From positions 44,018,870 through 44,082,869 of the forward strand of contig CM051456.1 in NCBI GenBank assembly GCA_028274465.1: a DNA stretch of 64,000 nt. The letters are read 5' to 3'. The notes beneath the pieces were generated by a model. That model did not search any database, had not been told where the DNA came from, and saw nothing but the letters and a program-made list of their open reading frames with translations. Positions within the stretch are counted from its first letter, which is position 1, and each line of letters opens with the position of its first letter. This DNA is from Plantago ovata. Lineage: Eukaryota > Streptophyta > Magnoliopsida > Lamiales > Plantaginaceae. The translations under genes were made by a program, and so were the position numbers. Below, in pieces: positions 11,948 to 25,089 of this stretch.

Positions 11948-14516
11948 CACCTATTCTATCCAATAGGTTTGGGGAAGGCATTGCTAGAAGATATGCCATG
12001 TACTTTGTTCACATGTGTTTGTGTTATGTAACTCCAACCTATTCTCTCGAATAGGTTTGGGGAAGTCGTTATATGTAACCGTATTTGTTTATGTTGCTGC
12101 TTTTAAAAAATATATATATTAGCATACGGTTGTCCACCCATATTGTGAGTCGTGCTATCTCCCTTGCTGGTCCGGTATAGGGCATGACACGTGGTTATGC
12201 TGGGATTGTAGTATACACCATGCTATGGCATCCCATCCGAGTACTTAGGTATTTCGCGGCACTTCCACGGATTCACAATGCTTTAGAAACAACCAAAACG
12301 TTTGTATGCAAAAGGCACCCAATAGGGAGAAAAAAAAAAAGAAGACTTCGATAAAAGAAAAAGAAGTCAAGAAAAAAAAGAATAAAGACCCGCAAAAGTC
12401 TAATGGGTCAAGCAGCTTGTTTGCTATGTCTTTTCCCTTTCGTTTTGTCTAGCTTTTAAAGCATTTTGATATTTCGTTTGTTATGTGCTCCGACTACCCT
12501 CATCCCGTCATTCGGGAAGTAGTCTTTTGTTTGAGTTTTCGTGAATAGAGTAAGTCCTATGATTATGTGAGTTGTTCTTAATAATCATCAATGATTTGGG
12601 CCAAAATTAGAGATGTATCAAGGACTATTTTATTTAGCTTAGTGCATGTGTGTGAGAATGTATATATCAATAGGGCGCATTTCAACCTATTTACTTGTCG
12701 TGTTTAGTATGGACTTAGTTCATAGGTGATTAGGTTAGCTTAGTAGAATGTTTTCAAGCTTGGCAAAGCGATTTCTTATATGTGTTTAATTGTTTGCATT
12801 AATAATGGAATTTAGTTAGTTTGCATTAGCACTTGCATTTGTTTTATTTATTTTGTTTGCTTGAGGACAAGCAACGAGGCGGTTTGGGGATTTGGTGACG
12901 AAATAAAATTCTACGTCATCAAGGCTCTATTTTGAGCTTTTATTGTTTTTTTGTACTTTATATTTTAGTAAGAAGTAGTTACTTTTGATATTTTTGTGTC
13001 ACAGGGTCCCCCGAATGCAATGTGGTGAAAATAGATTAAAATAAGCTTATTTTGGTGCAATTTGAGCTTACTTTGAAGACTTGAAGACTTTGAAGACTTG
13101 ACTTTTTCAAACTATGGTCATATTGGAGTCTTGGTGTCAATGAATAACAATAATATGTTCGGAATAGCTTGTACGAGGCGAAGACGGTGGTGAATTTGGA
13201 GTTCGGGTGAAGATTTCGTAGTCATTCAAGTGTGCAAAGTTGCGCAGTCTAGCCATTTTGATAACCAGTCATTCATATGATGTCTGATTGATCTGAAAAC
13301 AACACCCACGCGTAGACAACTGAATGCTATTTTCAACGATAGGTCACACGCCCTTATCCAATAAGAGATTCGCTCGGAATTGATATTTTAAGTGCCAACC
13401 TGTCATATTGGGCTTGGCGAGTCGCCAACTCTGCGATAACAGACTCGGGAATTTATATTTAAACTCCTTCTTTGTCATTATTTTAGGTCAAGACTTTACT
13501 TTACACTCTAGAACGAACCCTAAACAATAGATAGGCTTTGGAGGCACATCTTGGCCTCCGAACCTTCGATTTTCTCTTGGGATATTGCTACCATTGCTAG
13601 ATTTCATTACTTTGATTGGATTCGACATTCGATTGCTACTTCTCTACCGAGACATTGAGTATTTTGTATCAATCCCTTTTAGTTTCTGCTCTTATCATGT
13701 TTTCTATCTCTTTGGTATTGATTATGAATATGCATGTTTTTATATTGGTTATCAGTAGCTAATCGGTATGTGTTGTTGGTAGGATGTAGGTTGTATTAAT
13801 ATGGATTATGACTATGTTAGCATGAGGTTATGAAAATGATGCATTTGTGTATGATTATGGCCTGATGTATGTTGAGTTTATGGTTTGCTAATAATATACC
13901 TTCGGATTAGGATAGTGACAGGATCATAGGTCAATTAAAAAATATAAACAATCGCTTGCTAATAATATATACTTCGAATTGGATAGTGACAGGATCCATG
14001 GTCGATTAAGGGCGATTACATAGCCATAAGTATATGTATGTAATGCTAGAAATTTATTATGTGTTGAGTAGCTCCATGTATACTTGAAATTTCTAAGTAA
14101 TAGTGCCTCGTAATTGCCGTTAATGATATTTTATGGTTATGCATGTTATTGATGATACATGTCTACAAACGGTGTGACTACCTACGTCTATCACTTGCTA
14201 ACATATGAATAAGTCATGTTAATATGTCTATTACCTACTATCAACCGCTTTATCTTATATTTGAATCTCGTAGTATCTATCTAATTGTTTATCGTTAGTT
14301 TTAGTGGTGCAAGTATTGTTCTACCAATTATTCCAAACTATTTACAATTGACTGAGTTAAGTAGAAGTAAATTAGGGACAACTTGGTTAAATCCTTAGAG
14401 ACCGACACTCGAGTTAACTTGCCATTACACTAAGTTCTGTGTAGTTTAGACTTAGCTTGACATTAATATAAATAGTATTTGATAGTAATTTATACGCGAC
14501 AATTTTTCACTCATCA
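11948..14516 (+). mobile_element. Ty3-like element P, 3' end
   Basis: Plus-strand 3' non-coding region plus 3' LTR of a third family related in layout to F and T. It has two AACCTATTC/GAATAGG-type hairpins (about 11950 and 12040), each followed by TTTGGGGAAG, an AG-rich tract (12330-12392), a polypurine tract (12881-12895) and then an LTR. The left boundary is cut by the SIRE-like LTR, and the 5' half is outside the window. A stretch at 12121-12290 is unlike the other elements, and I do not recognise it. The right flank resumes copia D protease. Confidence 0.75.
12896..14516 (+). repeat. Element P 3' LTR
   Basis: A 1621-bp LTR starting TGACGAAATAAAATT and ending TTTTTCACTCATCA. Its first bases form a short inverted repeat (TGACG...CGTCA), the same position as the longer inverted repeats of F and T LTRs. 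Near its end it keeps the GACACTCGAG word shared with the F and T families. Confidence 0.8.
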
Positions 14517-14647
14517 AATAGAATGACCACTACCAACAGTAACACCATGAATATTTTTGCTTGTATTAAAATAAGACATAAGATTACCTCGAGAATTTTT
14601 CATGTGGGATGTGGGTCCAGTGTGCATATACCAGGTTGAATGCGGTT
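14517..14647 (-). pseudogene. Copia D protease fragment
   Basis: On the minus strand this encodes WYMHTGPTSHM followed by GNLMSYFNTSKN and VTVGSGHSI. It matches the common plant copia protease pattern WYMDTGATSHM..., with the catalytic aspartate changed to histidine and alanine to proline. It is bounded by element P on one side and G2 on the other. The sequence just upstream (SQPHST) is split by the G2 insertion, and its other part is at 40234 onward. Confidence 0.8.
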
Positions 14648-15923
14648 TGATGAACACGCGGATGTCGTGCTCCGAGCGAATCAAATAAATTTGTTATTTA
14701 GCGAAAGGCAATTCACAACTACAACGAAAACCGTAGTGTAGCAGTAGAATGACCTCGAATGTCGTTCTCTAAGGACTATAACTAGCTTTATCTATTTAAC
14801 TAGGAATATAAAAATAGCAGACGTAAAAGCAAAGGTTTTTCTAACAGATAATGGAGATTGGTGATAGTATGATCCTTCAAAGCATAACGGGTCAATAATC
14901 ATGCGTAAATTCCTCAGTCTTGCATGGAGATCTTTGATCAATCGAATGTCCTGTTGCAATTATTAAGCACTACGAAGATAAAGATACTGACAAGTCAAGC
15001 ACTATTGTCCAATTGTGTTCCGTAATTATTCAACACTACGAAGATATAGATGTGCATAGGTCGACGAGGGTCCAATTGTGCATAATATTTAATACAACAT
15101 ACGAGAATATAGGCTGAGCCTGATCAACGAAATAAAGCAATAACATGGAGTATAATGCGCGATATAGCCATTAGCGTGATTATCTTCCCTTCGCTAAGAA
15201 TTCACATACTACCACCAACGATAAGTTTAGCTACTCATAGTTGTCATGCAATCAACAGAAATCATAGAAGAAAACATGTTGAAAGATATATAAAAATAAG
15301 TGGAATAAACTGTAAGATACAATGTTACCGAAGGTTGTCAATCTCCGAAGAATTGCGATCCTACAAGCTCCAAACTGCTATGAAAAAAGTATCTCCTAAG
15401 CTACGAACCCCCAGAACAGGCTCTGGGAAGTCCCTACCTAAAACTACAGAGAAAGGTGAGAGAATAGGTCTGGAAAAGTATGAATTTCGGAGAAAAACTG
15501 AGCAACTATATATAGGCTTCGAAATAGTGTGGGGCGATTCGCCCCACGCCCCGGGCGGTTCTCCCGGGAGTATTTTTCACGGAATTCCGTGTTTTCGACG
15601 CGTTTTTGGATTTTTTTCCCCTTTTCGGACTCGGTTTCTGACTTCTAGTGGCCTTCTAACCTCCAGATTCGACACCTAGACTCCAAATCCTATCCGGAAA
15701 CCTTCAGATACTCCAAATAGGCTTCTGGAACACCAATTCCTTGTCAACTTCAATATAATTGCCCGGAAATCCTCGTTTTTCAACCAAAACCTATAAAATA
15801 AAATCTAAAGGGAAACGTGACACTATTCTAATAAAATGCACTAAAATATAGCTAAATTAACATAGAGGATAGCTAAAATTGGTGAAAAAGACTCAAACGA
15901 AAGTGTAAAATACACATTCATCA
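14648..15923 (-). repeat. G2 3' LTR
   Basis: A 1276-bp F LTR, TGATGAAC to CATTCATCA, with two GC palindrome units at about 15530-15570. Confidence 0.93.
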
Positions 15924-17548
15924 AACTCCCCAAACCGAACATTTGCTTGTCCTCAAGCAACTAAGCTAGACTCTAGTGCAAAAAACAATGCAAGACACAA
16001 AATGGAGTCTCATGCCAAATAAAATGAACTAATCTACTGAATCTATCAAAAAACATATGAACAAAAAACATATAAATCAAAGCATGAATATGGGTTGAAG
16101 AATACCTTGATTGATTTATACACATCCACATAAGCACTTATGTCAAGACAAGATAGTCTCTCGTAACATTCTCTACCTGGACCTAGTCAGTGACGACGTA
16201 ATGAAGCATGCTAAGATACGAATGGTTGTCCCGTGCCTATGAAACTGAGGACTTACTGCTGTTCCACCATGTTAAGACTTTTCCTCAAAAGAGGTCGAAC
16301 CAGTACTGGCTCTCATCAAACGAATGAGGGTTCCCTATAAAAGATAACACTCCCATATTCTACCCATCTCTCAAGTAAAAGTCTTAAGCTATTCACCACT
16401 TCTTGAATGGCAGGACGAGGGTGGTCTAGAACAGATGACACTCAAAACAAAAAGAAAAAAAATAGAAAATTACAACACGATTACGAACATTACAAGAATC
16501 GGAAAATGAGACACAACACTTTGCTAAACTACTATTTGGATTTCTCTTTTATTGGACCCTTCTTTGCTTTGTTGGGGTCTTTTCTTTTTTTTTCTTTTTT
16601 TCTTTTTTTCTTTCCAGATTCTTTTTTTCTTTTTCTTTTTTTTTTCTCTTTTTTTATCTGGAATTTTTCTTTCTTTTTTTTTCGATTTTTTTTTTTTCTA
16701 GCCAGCAGTAGCATAACAAAAGAGAGAAAATGACTCACACGAATTCCCCAAACCTATTCGAAAGTTTCGAATAGGTTTGGAGTACAAAATTTACGGAAAA
16801 GGAAAAACAAACTCACGATACGGAAATGAAAAACGAAAACAAGTCTACTGATGGTGTAACCCCCTCCCCAAACCTATTCGGAAGAATAGGTTATAAACAA
16901 AGGATCACACAACCTCACACTACCTCCTTCCTAGGCATTTAGCAATCTCAAAGCATGGTGAAGACTTGTTGCCTCTTAGGTACATAATTACTCGGGAGAA
17001 CAACCATAAGACCCTAACATGCATCATCCTATTATAAAGGCCTTCGTGAATCGCAGTAGAGAAAACACCACTAAGTGATGTCGAGACTACCAAGCTTAAC
17101 TAAGTACAATACATAAATGTGACAAGCCAAGCGAGAAAAACCTCAAACAAATTCATAGAGATGAAGCATACAATTAATGGTATAGTTAGTTGATCTACCC
17201 AATAAAAAATTTCAAAAAATTCGGCAATAAACTCCATATAAAACATGCAAGACTATCCTAGGATGAATGTAGTGAATGCAGCCTAAAAAATCTAAGAAAG
17301 CGGTAAACGTGCAAATGCATATGCAGACGGATAAAACATGCGAGGTACTATACTCATCCTACCAATACCAAGCTCCAAACTAACAACACTAGATCACTTA
17401 AATCCCTTCCCCCCTCATGAAATTAACGCTAGTCCCTAGCAGTAAGAAAATGAGGAAATAAGATGTGATACTAGATGTTACCCCATGGTTTGGCCTCGGT
17501 CGGTTGAGTATGTTGTTTGTGAGTTATTGGGACTGCTCTGGGAGCTTT
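15924..17548 (-). other. G2 3' non-coding region (first part)
   Basis: Polypurine tract complement AACTCCCCAAACC at the LTR edge, a pyrimidine tract on the plus strand (16553-16703) and two hairpin units (about 16748 and 16870). The first hairpin has an enlarged loop caused by a short duplication. The rest matches G1 and G4. No gene seen. Copia B begins at 17554. Confidence 0.8.
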
Positions 17549-17553
17549 ATAGG

Positions 17554-19644
17554 TGTAAGAAAATACGGTCAGAGTTACCCCTAGGGTACGCAGCGGAATT
17601 TCAAAAAATTTCTTAACATACAGGTTAATTGATTATGCATATGTCGTATATATATAAACACGTCAATTAGAAGACTAACCTAACTTCCAAAGCAGCTTCC
17701 AAGTCTTCGTAATATTCCGGTGTATCTTCTCCTTCGTCGAAGTTGAAGATATCTACAATACTCCGTATATCTGCAAGACAATAAGACTTAGTTTCCAGCT
17801 CCTAGAACCTCAACCTTGGTATCCACGGATGAACAGCCTATCGGAAGAATGCTAGGATATTCTTTGTGTGACCAAGAAGACGGGGCGGCGATTCCTCCGG
17901 CAGAGGTGGCGCGCGCGTGTGGCTTTAGAGAGGAGGGGAGAGCTTTTATTTTCTCTAAGAAAACTGGGTAGAATAACTGTGTGCAAAACTGTATCTGAAA
18001 CTGTGTATTAAAAGCTCTCTAATAGTCCACTATATATAGTAGTCTATAGAAGCCTAAAGCATAAGCAATTAGACTTCGTAAAGGAATATGAATCTAATTC
18101 TTATCGCACAAGGAAACCAATATCAAGTTTAGATTCATTCCCAATCAAACCAAAACTCAATCAGGAAAATCTAACTTATCCCTTAGACTTCTAATAGAGG
18201 AAGGAGTCGAACTCCTTCCCCTACTCTATCAATGCGCGCGCGCGCGCTTCCTAGGGACAGTAGGTGGGTCTCAATTTTGGGACCCACTTATAGTTCTAAG
18301 GCAATTCAAACTCCAAGTAGATTTTGCCCAAGTGCATATGTTAATTCTAAATTAACATATCCTTTCTAATCAAACCTCCATTATATTTCCAAAATATAAT
18401 CTTTAATTGTATTTACATAAAATACAATTAATTAGCCAATTCAATTAATAATTCCAAATCATTAATTGAGCCACCAAATATTATAATTAATTCCAAATCA
18501 ATTATAATCCATCAATCACAATTAATTTCAAATTAATTGCGATTCCATCTTCAAGGATATTCTGATAGACTGAATTACCACATAGTGTGACCCATAGGGC
18601 CTCATCGTATTAAGCAAGTCCTAGACTAGGCAACATGGAATTCCTAGACGGTTCCATTTGCAATATTAATACGTGAGGACGTTTGAGAGGTTTCTCAAAG
18701 CTAACCCTTTCGTTGCGAAGCCTGTTGCGCTCAATGCTGCGATGGTAACGTCCCTTCATCTGACTTGCTTGAATGTATCTAGGATCGATGAAGTGTCTAT
18801 CCCAATAATACATCCACGGGCGTCTCAGGGAGTTGCTTTGTTAAGATATACTTATGACCATCATAATATATCATTTGCACTGGCCAGTGACTTTACCAAC
18901 ACAACTATGCAGACTATGAGCAGTGCTCTCCTGTGCTACACTTGAGAGATGAATCCTTCACAGAATCACTTATCACCCCCTTTGTATTTAGCCATAATCC
19001 TGGATCGTGTCTTAGGTCAGCTGCTTATTCAGAGCCGACATCGACGGGTCCACCAAGGATATTGGGCAACAAATGTGATGATAAAGTCCTGTAAGTACAA
19101 AGGACGAATGGCATCACTTCGACAACTCACCGGTTTCCACAGACACTTCGGTGTAGAGTATACATCGATGGGAGTGTCCGGTGGGTACTTCCATTGTTCG
19201 ATAAAGCTTCTTCGAACAACTATGCGCACTTATGGGAACGTTTCTCGATTGTCCAACAATCCGTTCCGTGGCCGTGGGATCGGCTCACACTTGCTCCAAC
19301 AAGTATAACCTCCACGCATACTAGTCTTGTCTGGTTCATTCAGACCCCCACATCCAAGATGAACCTCGACTAGGGCGAGTTTGGGATAGATGATAACTCA
19401 CATAGCTCCCACTATCTGTGTGATCGGTCATCTATCCGAGCGGACATGTTTAATATCAATACAGACAACAATAAAGATATGACATGCTGCAGCCTGGTGT
19501 AATATAAATATGAAAGCGATACTCAATAGTAAAATGCAACAAACATATATTATATTACGTTGACCTGTGTAATAGTACATATATGCCCTCTATAAGGGCA
19601 CCATGCACTTAGTAACGACTGTCTCTAGGACATATACACTATCA
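17554..19644 (-). repeat. Copia B 3' LTR
   Basis: A 2091-bp LTR from TGTAAGAAAATACGG to CACTATCA on the plus strand. A TATATATAG element read on the minus strand lies at about 18031-18039 and would be the promoter TATA box in this LTR family. Confidence 0.93.
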
Positions 19645-19657
19645 ATCTCCCACTTGG
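19645..19657 (-). promoter_or_regulatory. Polypurine tract of copia B
   Basis: Minus strand CCAAGTGGGAGAT directly before the 3' LTR, the usual copia plus-strand primer. The same sequence borders the copia C LTR at 62483. Confidence 0.85.
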
Positions 19658-19658
19658 A

Positions 19659-20444
19659 CTAGAGCCAGTCACCTTTATGCCTAATGCCCAGATTAGCATA
19701 ATGTCTTAAGTGGACTTCCACTGATAAGACCTTGGTGAAAGGATCTGCCACATTGTCCGTGGTAGAGACACGTTCTATACTAACTTCTCCTCTATCTATA
19801 ATCTCACGTATAACGTGATATTTTCTAAGTACATGTTTGTTCTTGTTTGTAGATCTAGGCTCCCTAGCTTGAGCGACCGCGCCCGTATTGTCACAATAAA
19901 TCGTTATTGGACTGGGAGCAGGAACAAACCTCAATTCCTTCAAGAACTCTGAAATCCAGACAGCTTCTTTCGATGCTTCTGATGCAGCAATGTACTCGGT
20001 CTCTGTGGATGAGTCAGCAACCGTGGCTTGCTTAGAGCTCTTCCAACAGACAACTCCTCCGTTCAATTTGAATACGTATCCTGTCTGTGACTTAAAGTCA
20101 TCAGGATCTGATTCAAATCCAGCGTCGACATACCCAGACATCTTTAATTCTGGTTCTCCACCAAACACCAAGAACATCTCTTTAGTCCGTCTAAGGTACT
20201 TAAGAGTGTTCTTCACAGCAGTCCAGTGAGGTACTCCTGGATTCTGTTGGTGTCGACAAGTGACACTAAGCGCATATGCCACATCGGGCCTTGTGCAATT
20301 CATTGCATACATTATAGACCCTACTGCCGAAGCATAGGGCACACGACTCATTGCATTTCTCTCTTCATCAGTTTTAGGACCATCCTTAACTGATAAGACA
20401 ATCCCATGCGTAGCTGGGAGAAAGCCTCTCTCTGAGTCGTCCAT
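19659..20444 (-). pseudogene. Copia B RT C-terminus and RNase H
   Basis: 261 codons. The first part is the RT thumb and connection (MNCTRPDVAYALSV). RNase H follows, with the aspartate in GYVDAGFES, the glutamate in SSTETEYIAAS, the aspartate in IYCDNTGAVAQA, and the usual C-terminal VADPFTKVLS and a stop just before the polypurine tract. These acids would degrade the RNA template strand. The piece is separated from the main RT frame by one TAG near 20481, so it lacks its own start. The same segment survives in copia C (62497-63065). Confidence 0.88.
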
Positions 20445-20480
20445 CTTATAACGCTCCAGTATTTTGTCGATGTAGGTGGA

Positions 20481-21131
20481 CTATGTCATTCCTGACATCC
20501 TCTTGGATCTATCTCTAAAGATCTTGATCCTTAGGATGTAGTTCTCTTCACCCAAGTCCTTCATCGAGAAGGTACTTGATACCCAAACTTTAGTCTCTTC
20601 TAGCATAGAGACATTGTTTCCCATGATCAAAATGTCATCTACATAAATGATCATGAAAATGACTCCTTTGTCGCTGTGTCTCGCGTAGACACAGGGATCT
20701 TCCTTGCTTCTGATGAAGTCAAACGATTTGACAGCTTCATCAAAGCGGATATTCCAGCTCCTTGACGCTTGCTTTAGCCCATAGATGGATCTTTGTAATT
20801 TGCATACAGCAGTTGGCCTGGTTTTATTAATAAAACCTTCCGGCTGTACCATATAGACCTCTTCCTCAAGGTTTCCATTGAGGAAGGCAGTCTTTACATC
20901 CATCTGCCAGATTTCATAATCATAGTAGGCAGCTATCGCAAGCCGAATTCGAATGGACTTCAACTTTGCTACTGGTGAAAAGGTTTCATCGTAATCGATG
21001 CCATACCTTTGCGTGTAGCCTTTCGCCACAAGCCTAGCTTTGTGCATTTGTACCTTGCCATCGACATCTGTCTTTCGTTTAAAGACCCATTTGCACCCAA
21101 TTGGTCTAACCCCTAGGGGCAAGTCTACCAA
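20481..21131 (-). pseudogene. Copia B reverse transcriptase
   Basis: 216 codons of RT with RPIGCKWVFKRK at the front, LVAKGYTQRYGIDYDETFSPV, then QMDVKTAFLNGNLEE carrying one catalytic aspartate, and the YVDD box (FMIIYVDDILIMG) near residue 170. This is the polymerase that copies the RNA into cDNA. A TAG just upstream (in SMY-stop-NHVW) and a TAG at its end (SGMT-stop-STYIDK) break the frame, both at positions where glutamine is expected, consistent with C to T decay. Otherwise the RT is well preserved. Confidence 0.9.
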
Positions 21132-21296
21132 GTTCCAAACATGGTTCTAATACATTGAATCCATTTCTAATTCCATGGCCTCTTGCCATTTGTCTGAGTC
21201 AATATCAATTATTGCCTCTTTGTAGGTCTCGGGATCTTCCCGAACTGATAAATCGACATCAAGTTCACTCATGTATTCTATCATAAGGCTTTGCTT

Positions 21297-21848
21297 CTAA
21301 GGTCCTCTTAGGATCCTCTTCGACCTACGGAGCTCGACTTGTTCTGGTGCTTTTCTTTTCTGGCTTCGTGTAACACGAACATTATCAGTGGGTACTGTTG
21401 CAGCTGGTCGTTGGGCGCGACCCTGTTCCCTTGCGGGAGGCTGCTCTTGTGCAACTTGTTGCACAGGTTGGTTGACAACGGGTTCTATTGGTGTGGTTTC
21501 AATTGTTGATCTAATCACAGTACTCCCACTGACTATGACATGCCTAGCAAGTGTCACATCATCACCCTTGTCTGCTTCGAAAGCTCCCACTGAACTTGAG
21601 TCGAAATCAGAAGATTTAGAGACCTCATGTTCGCGCGTGTCAAAGTCTTGAATTTCTTCAAGTTCTATCATATCATCTAACCTCTCTTCTTCGAGGTATT
21701 CAGCTTCTAAAAACTTCACGTCTCTAGACACGATCACCTTGTGATCTTCAGCATGATAGAATTCATAGCCTCTCGTCTGACGAGGATAGCCTATGAAATA
21801 TACTTTGACACCCTTGGCATCTAACTTATCAATGAGGGACAGCCCCAA
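21297..21848 (-). pseudogene. Copia B integrase C-terminal region
   Basis: About 180 codons beginning just after the integrase core in a shifted frame. [23 protein letters not shown] is the conserved start of the copia integrase C-terminal segment. It is followed by an acidic, low-complexity linker (EYLEEERLDDMIELEE) and a basic tail (TRSQKRKAPEQVELRRSKR) leading to RT. A frameshift around 21830-21848 separates it from the core. The basic tail could help nuclear entry, which is an inference. Confidence 0.82.
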
Positions 21849-22468
21849 GGTCTAAGATAGCCTAGTGAAGGCTTCTTTCCCTTCCATAATTCATAAGGAG
21901 TTTTCTCCACTGATTTAGATGGTACACGGTTCAGAATGTAGATTGCAGTTTGTAGTGCATATCCCCACAGATACTTTGGAAGAGTCGAGAATCCAATCAT
22001 TGATCTTACCATGTCTAACAGGGTTCGATTCCTCCTCTCAGACACACCATTTAACTGAGGTGTTCCAGGAGGAGTCCATTGCGATTGAATTCCATTTTCC
22101 TTCAAGTAATCAATAAATTCTTCACTAAGGTATTCACCTCCTCGATCTGATCGAAGAGTGACTATCCTTAGGTTCAATTCATTCTCGACCTCATTCCTAA
22201 ACTCCTTGAATTTCCCAAAGGTCTCGGATTTATTCTTCATAAGATAAATATATCCATACCTTGAGTAATCGTCAGTAAAGGTAACTAAGTAAGGATAACC
22301 CCCACGCGCATGGACTTTAAACGGTCCACATACATCGGTATGTATGAGCTCTAAGCAGCGAGTGGCACGAACACTTTGTCCAGCAAAAGGTTTGTTCGTC
22401 ATCTTACCCTTAACACAAGATTCACATGTACCATATGATTCAAAATCAAATGGTTCTAAGTAGTCCAA
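21821..22468 (-). pseudogene. Copia B integrase core
   Basis: Zinc-binding remainder CESCVKGKM, then the core with the aspartate in HTDVCGPFK, the aspartate in [12 protein letters not shown] and the glutamate in [11 protein letters not shown], so the DDE set is complete. It ends in a frameshift after YLRPWGCP. The upstream part of the zinc domain (LWHC.LGHI) lies at about 22469-22525 beyond a TAA that replaces a tyrosine codon. Nearly identical to the partial integrase of copia A at 1-690. Confidence 0.88.
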
Positions 22469-22525
22469 CTTCCTTAGTCTTTGAATCCGTGTTTCATTGA
22501 TATGGCCTAGCCGACAATGCCATAG

Positions 22526-22951
22526 TTAAGATTGATTATTCTTCTTACTTGAAGACGGTTGTTTGTTATGTATTTGAAATAAAGGTAGACTACTTTGCAA
22601 AATATATAAACCATTCACCAAGCGAGCTTTTCCATAATACTGATCATTTAATGAAAAATAACAAGTATTATTCGCAAATCGAAAGGAAAAACCCATATTG
22701 TCTAACAATGGAATGGAAATAATATTTCTGACAATGGATGGAACAAAATAAACATTATCAAGTTCTAAACATTGTCCCGAAGGTAAATCTATCTTGCTGC
22801 GTCCAACGCGTTTGGCTTCAACTGGATTGCCGTTCCCAACATGCAAGTCGATTTCACCTTGCTTGACTAGCCTGTGATCAATTAGCCCCTGCACATTATT
22901 ACAAATGTGTGAGCCACAGGTTGTATCTTTATACCCAACCATTGGAGTCAA
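22526..22951 (-). pseudogene. Copia B protease segment
   Basis: This encodes KDTTCGSHICNNV and the downstream protease and linker ([21 protein letters not shown]). A one-base insertion relative to copia A, just before the active site, puts it in a different frame from gag and makes a stop there. The triad reads DTT instead of DTG. It ends at a TAA before the integrase zinc domain. No genuine ATG. Confidence 0.85.
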
Positions 22952-23861
22952 AAGTAGTCATTTTCATTTCAATAAAAAACATACCTGAGCCAGAAGCTGA
23001 TGACTTCTTAGCTTGATCTGCCCTAAGCTTCGGGTAATCTTTCTTCCAATGTCCTTTCTGCTTACAGAAAAGACATTCATCTGTGCGTACCGTTCCGCTT
23101 CTCTTGAACTTCCTTTTCTGGTTCGGACGCTTAGGCTTATCACTCCAAGTGTTAGCCTTGGCTCCCGACTTTCCCTTACCCTTAGCACCTTTGCTTTTCG
23201 GGTTTGGGTTAGACGGTTGCCCAACAAGCATGATCGACTTTTCCTTCTTAGGAAGAGTTTGATCATATGTCTTCAGTAGATTATGAAGTTCAGGCAGTGT
23301 TACATCCTTCGCATTCATCGTGTAATTAATGATGAACTGCGAATACGAACTCGACAATGATTGAAGGACAAAGATCACCATGATCTTGTTCTCTAGCTTA
23401 ACGCCGGCATCGGCAAGCTTTTCAAAGAGACCAATCATTTTGAGAACATGCTCAGACATGTTCCCTCCTTCACTGAGCTTGCATCCGTGTATGTCTTTGA
23501 TCAAATCAAATTCAACACTTCTAGCTGTCGTCTTAAAGAGCGACTCAAGATGCTTCAACATCTCATACGGCAGCATGCTTTCATGTTGCCTCTGCAGCTC
23601 ATTGCTCATTGCCGCCAGCATAATACACTGCGCGGATCTAGCATCCTCAAGATGCTTATCAGACCTTGCCTTGTTGGCTTGATTCCAAGCAGCAACCTGA
23701 TCGGCAGTCTGATTTTCGGGGCACACGGGAATGACCTCGTCCAAGACATACTCAATCTTTTCGTACCTCAGCACCAAACGTATATTCCTGATCCAATCTA
23801 GGAATTTTGGTCCGGTTAAAATTTGCTTTTCCAAGACAGCACGGAGCGAGATACTCGCCAT
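22929..23861 (-). pseudogene. Copia B gag
   Basis: Start taken at the ATG at 23861 (MASISLRAVL). It encodes a copia Gag of about 310 residues: LTGPKFLDWIRNIRLVLRYE near the start, a UBN2-type gag core (LPYEMLKHLESLF, then MSEHVLKMIGLFEKL), a lysine-rich stretch and a zinc knuckle CLFCKQKGHWKKDY whose last cysteine has become tyrosine. It ends in a frameshift stop just before the protease. Gag would form the virus-like particle. It differs strongly from the gag of copia A, although the flanks of both genes are nearly identical. Confidence 0.88.
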
Positions 23862-24431
23862 ATCTAATATCCTAAGGGGAAATAATATAGAACGAAAACA
23901 ATAAATCAACTATTGGAATATTATTTCTAAATACACAGTCAACATAACTAAACAACAAGGTCCTTTAGCTGTTTAGCTCCCACTATTTTCACATATGCTT
24001 GCCCCCACAACAAACATACGGGTAATGTCCAACAAGTTACCGTAGTGGCCAAGATCCAAATCCATATTTTGCTATACTCCAACGGGGGCTGGTCGCATAG
24101 CATAATATGACCGGTAGGACTAGTAAGACTATCCAATTGCGTCACGCAACTCTTGGTTGTTAAATCTAATTTAACCCGATGCCCTACATATTGTACCTAT
24201 CGAGGTCACTAGATACAATATGCAGTAAGTCATAACCATAGGCTTACTCTAATCTGACGATTACTGCGAGTCTGTACGACGAGGTCGCCAATACAAGAAA
24301 ACGCAATGAAAGTTCAGAATTAAAGCACCCTATGGAAAGCATCTCAGAATTACATACATATATATATTTCTGTATTTATATTGGTTGGGGCTTGTAGCTT
24401 GAGGGTTGTTATCAGTCATCTACAAACAAAT

Positions 24432-24584
24432 AAGGGCGCCCCCTACCCATCATGCATGAACGGTCTACACGTAATGGATGCCGCCTATCCATTCTAGTTC
24501 TAAACGCGGTCAAGCACATAATGGGTGCCGCCTACCCATACATAAATATGCGGTCCGACATATAAGAGGGCGCCGCCTACCCTC
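24432..24584 (-). repeat. Four leader hairpin repeats (copia B)
   Basis: Units at 24432-24450, 24474-24492, 24521-24539 and 24566-24584. Loops read CGCCGCCTA or near it. Stems are AAGGG/CCCAT, ATGGA/TCCAT, ATGGG/CCCAT and GAGGG/CCCTC, so two units keep pairing through matched changes. Spacing is 42-47 bp, as in copia A. Confidence 0.78.
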
Positions 24585-25089
24585 GCATGCATAGCGGTCG
24601 AACGGAAAGTAAAATACATGGTATTTAAACATGTATTGTCAAACAATAGCATGTTGAGCATATGAAACAAGCAGTAGCCTATGTGGATGACAAATGACTT
24701 CATAATTTCATTATGAAAATTATAATCCCATACTTATAATCTCTTTGAAATATTTGAAAATTTGGACTAGATTGAATAATCGAAAACTCTATTGACCAAG
24801 TAGCAATTTTCGAAAACCCGAAGGACTTAATTGTAATTTTAAAAATCTTGGAGATGTTAAATCTAAAATTCAAAAGTAGAAGGACTAATTTGCAATAGAC
24901 AATAAATTGATAAATTACAAATAAGCCCTTTAACCATTTACTAATTAAATTTAACCCCTCTAGTTTAAAACAATTACAATTAAATCATATTTATATTCCA
25001 AATATAAAATTCAATCCTCAAAACTTTCAAAAATTCGATTTTGGGTCCAACCCAAAAATATATATAATTTTTTTTTTTTTTTTTTTGAA

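Noticed and set aside
12121..12290. 5S rRNA or tRNA-derived SINE in element P
   Set aside because: No match to 5S promoter boxes or to tRNA A/B boxes, and no A-tail or flanking repeats. Left as unrecognised.
18610..19308. Frames in copia LTRs (also 26527-26961, 34163-34489)
   Set aside because: They are LTR sequence present in several copies with frame breaks and no domain.
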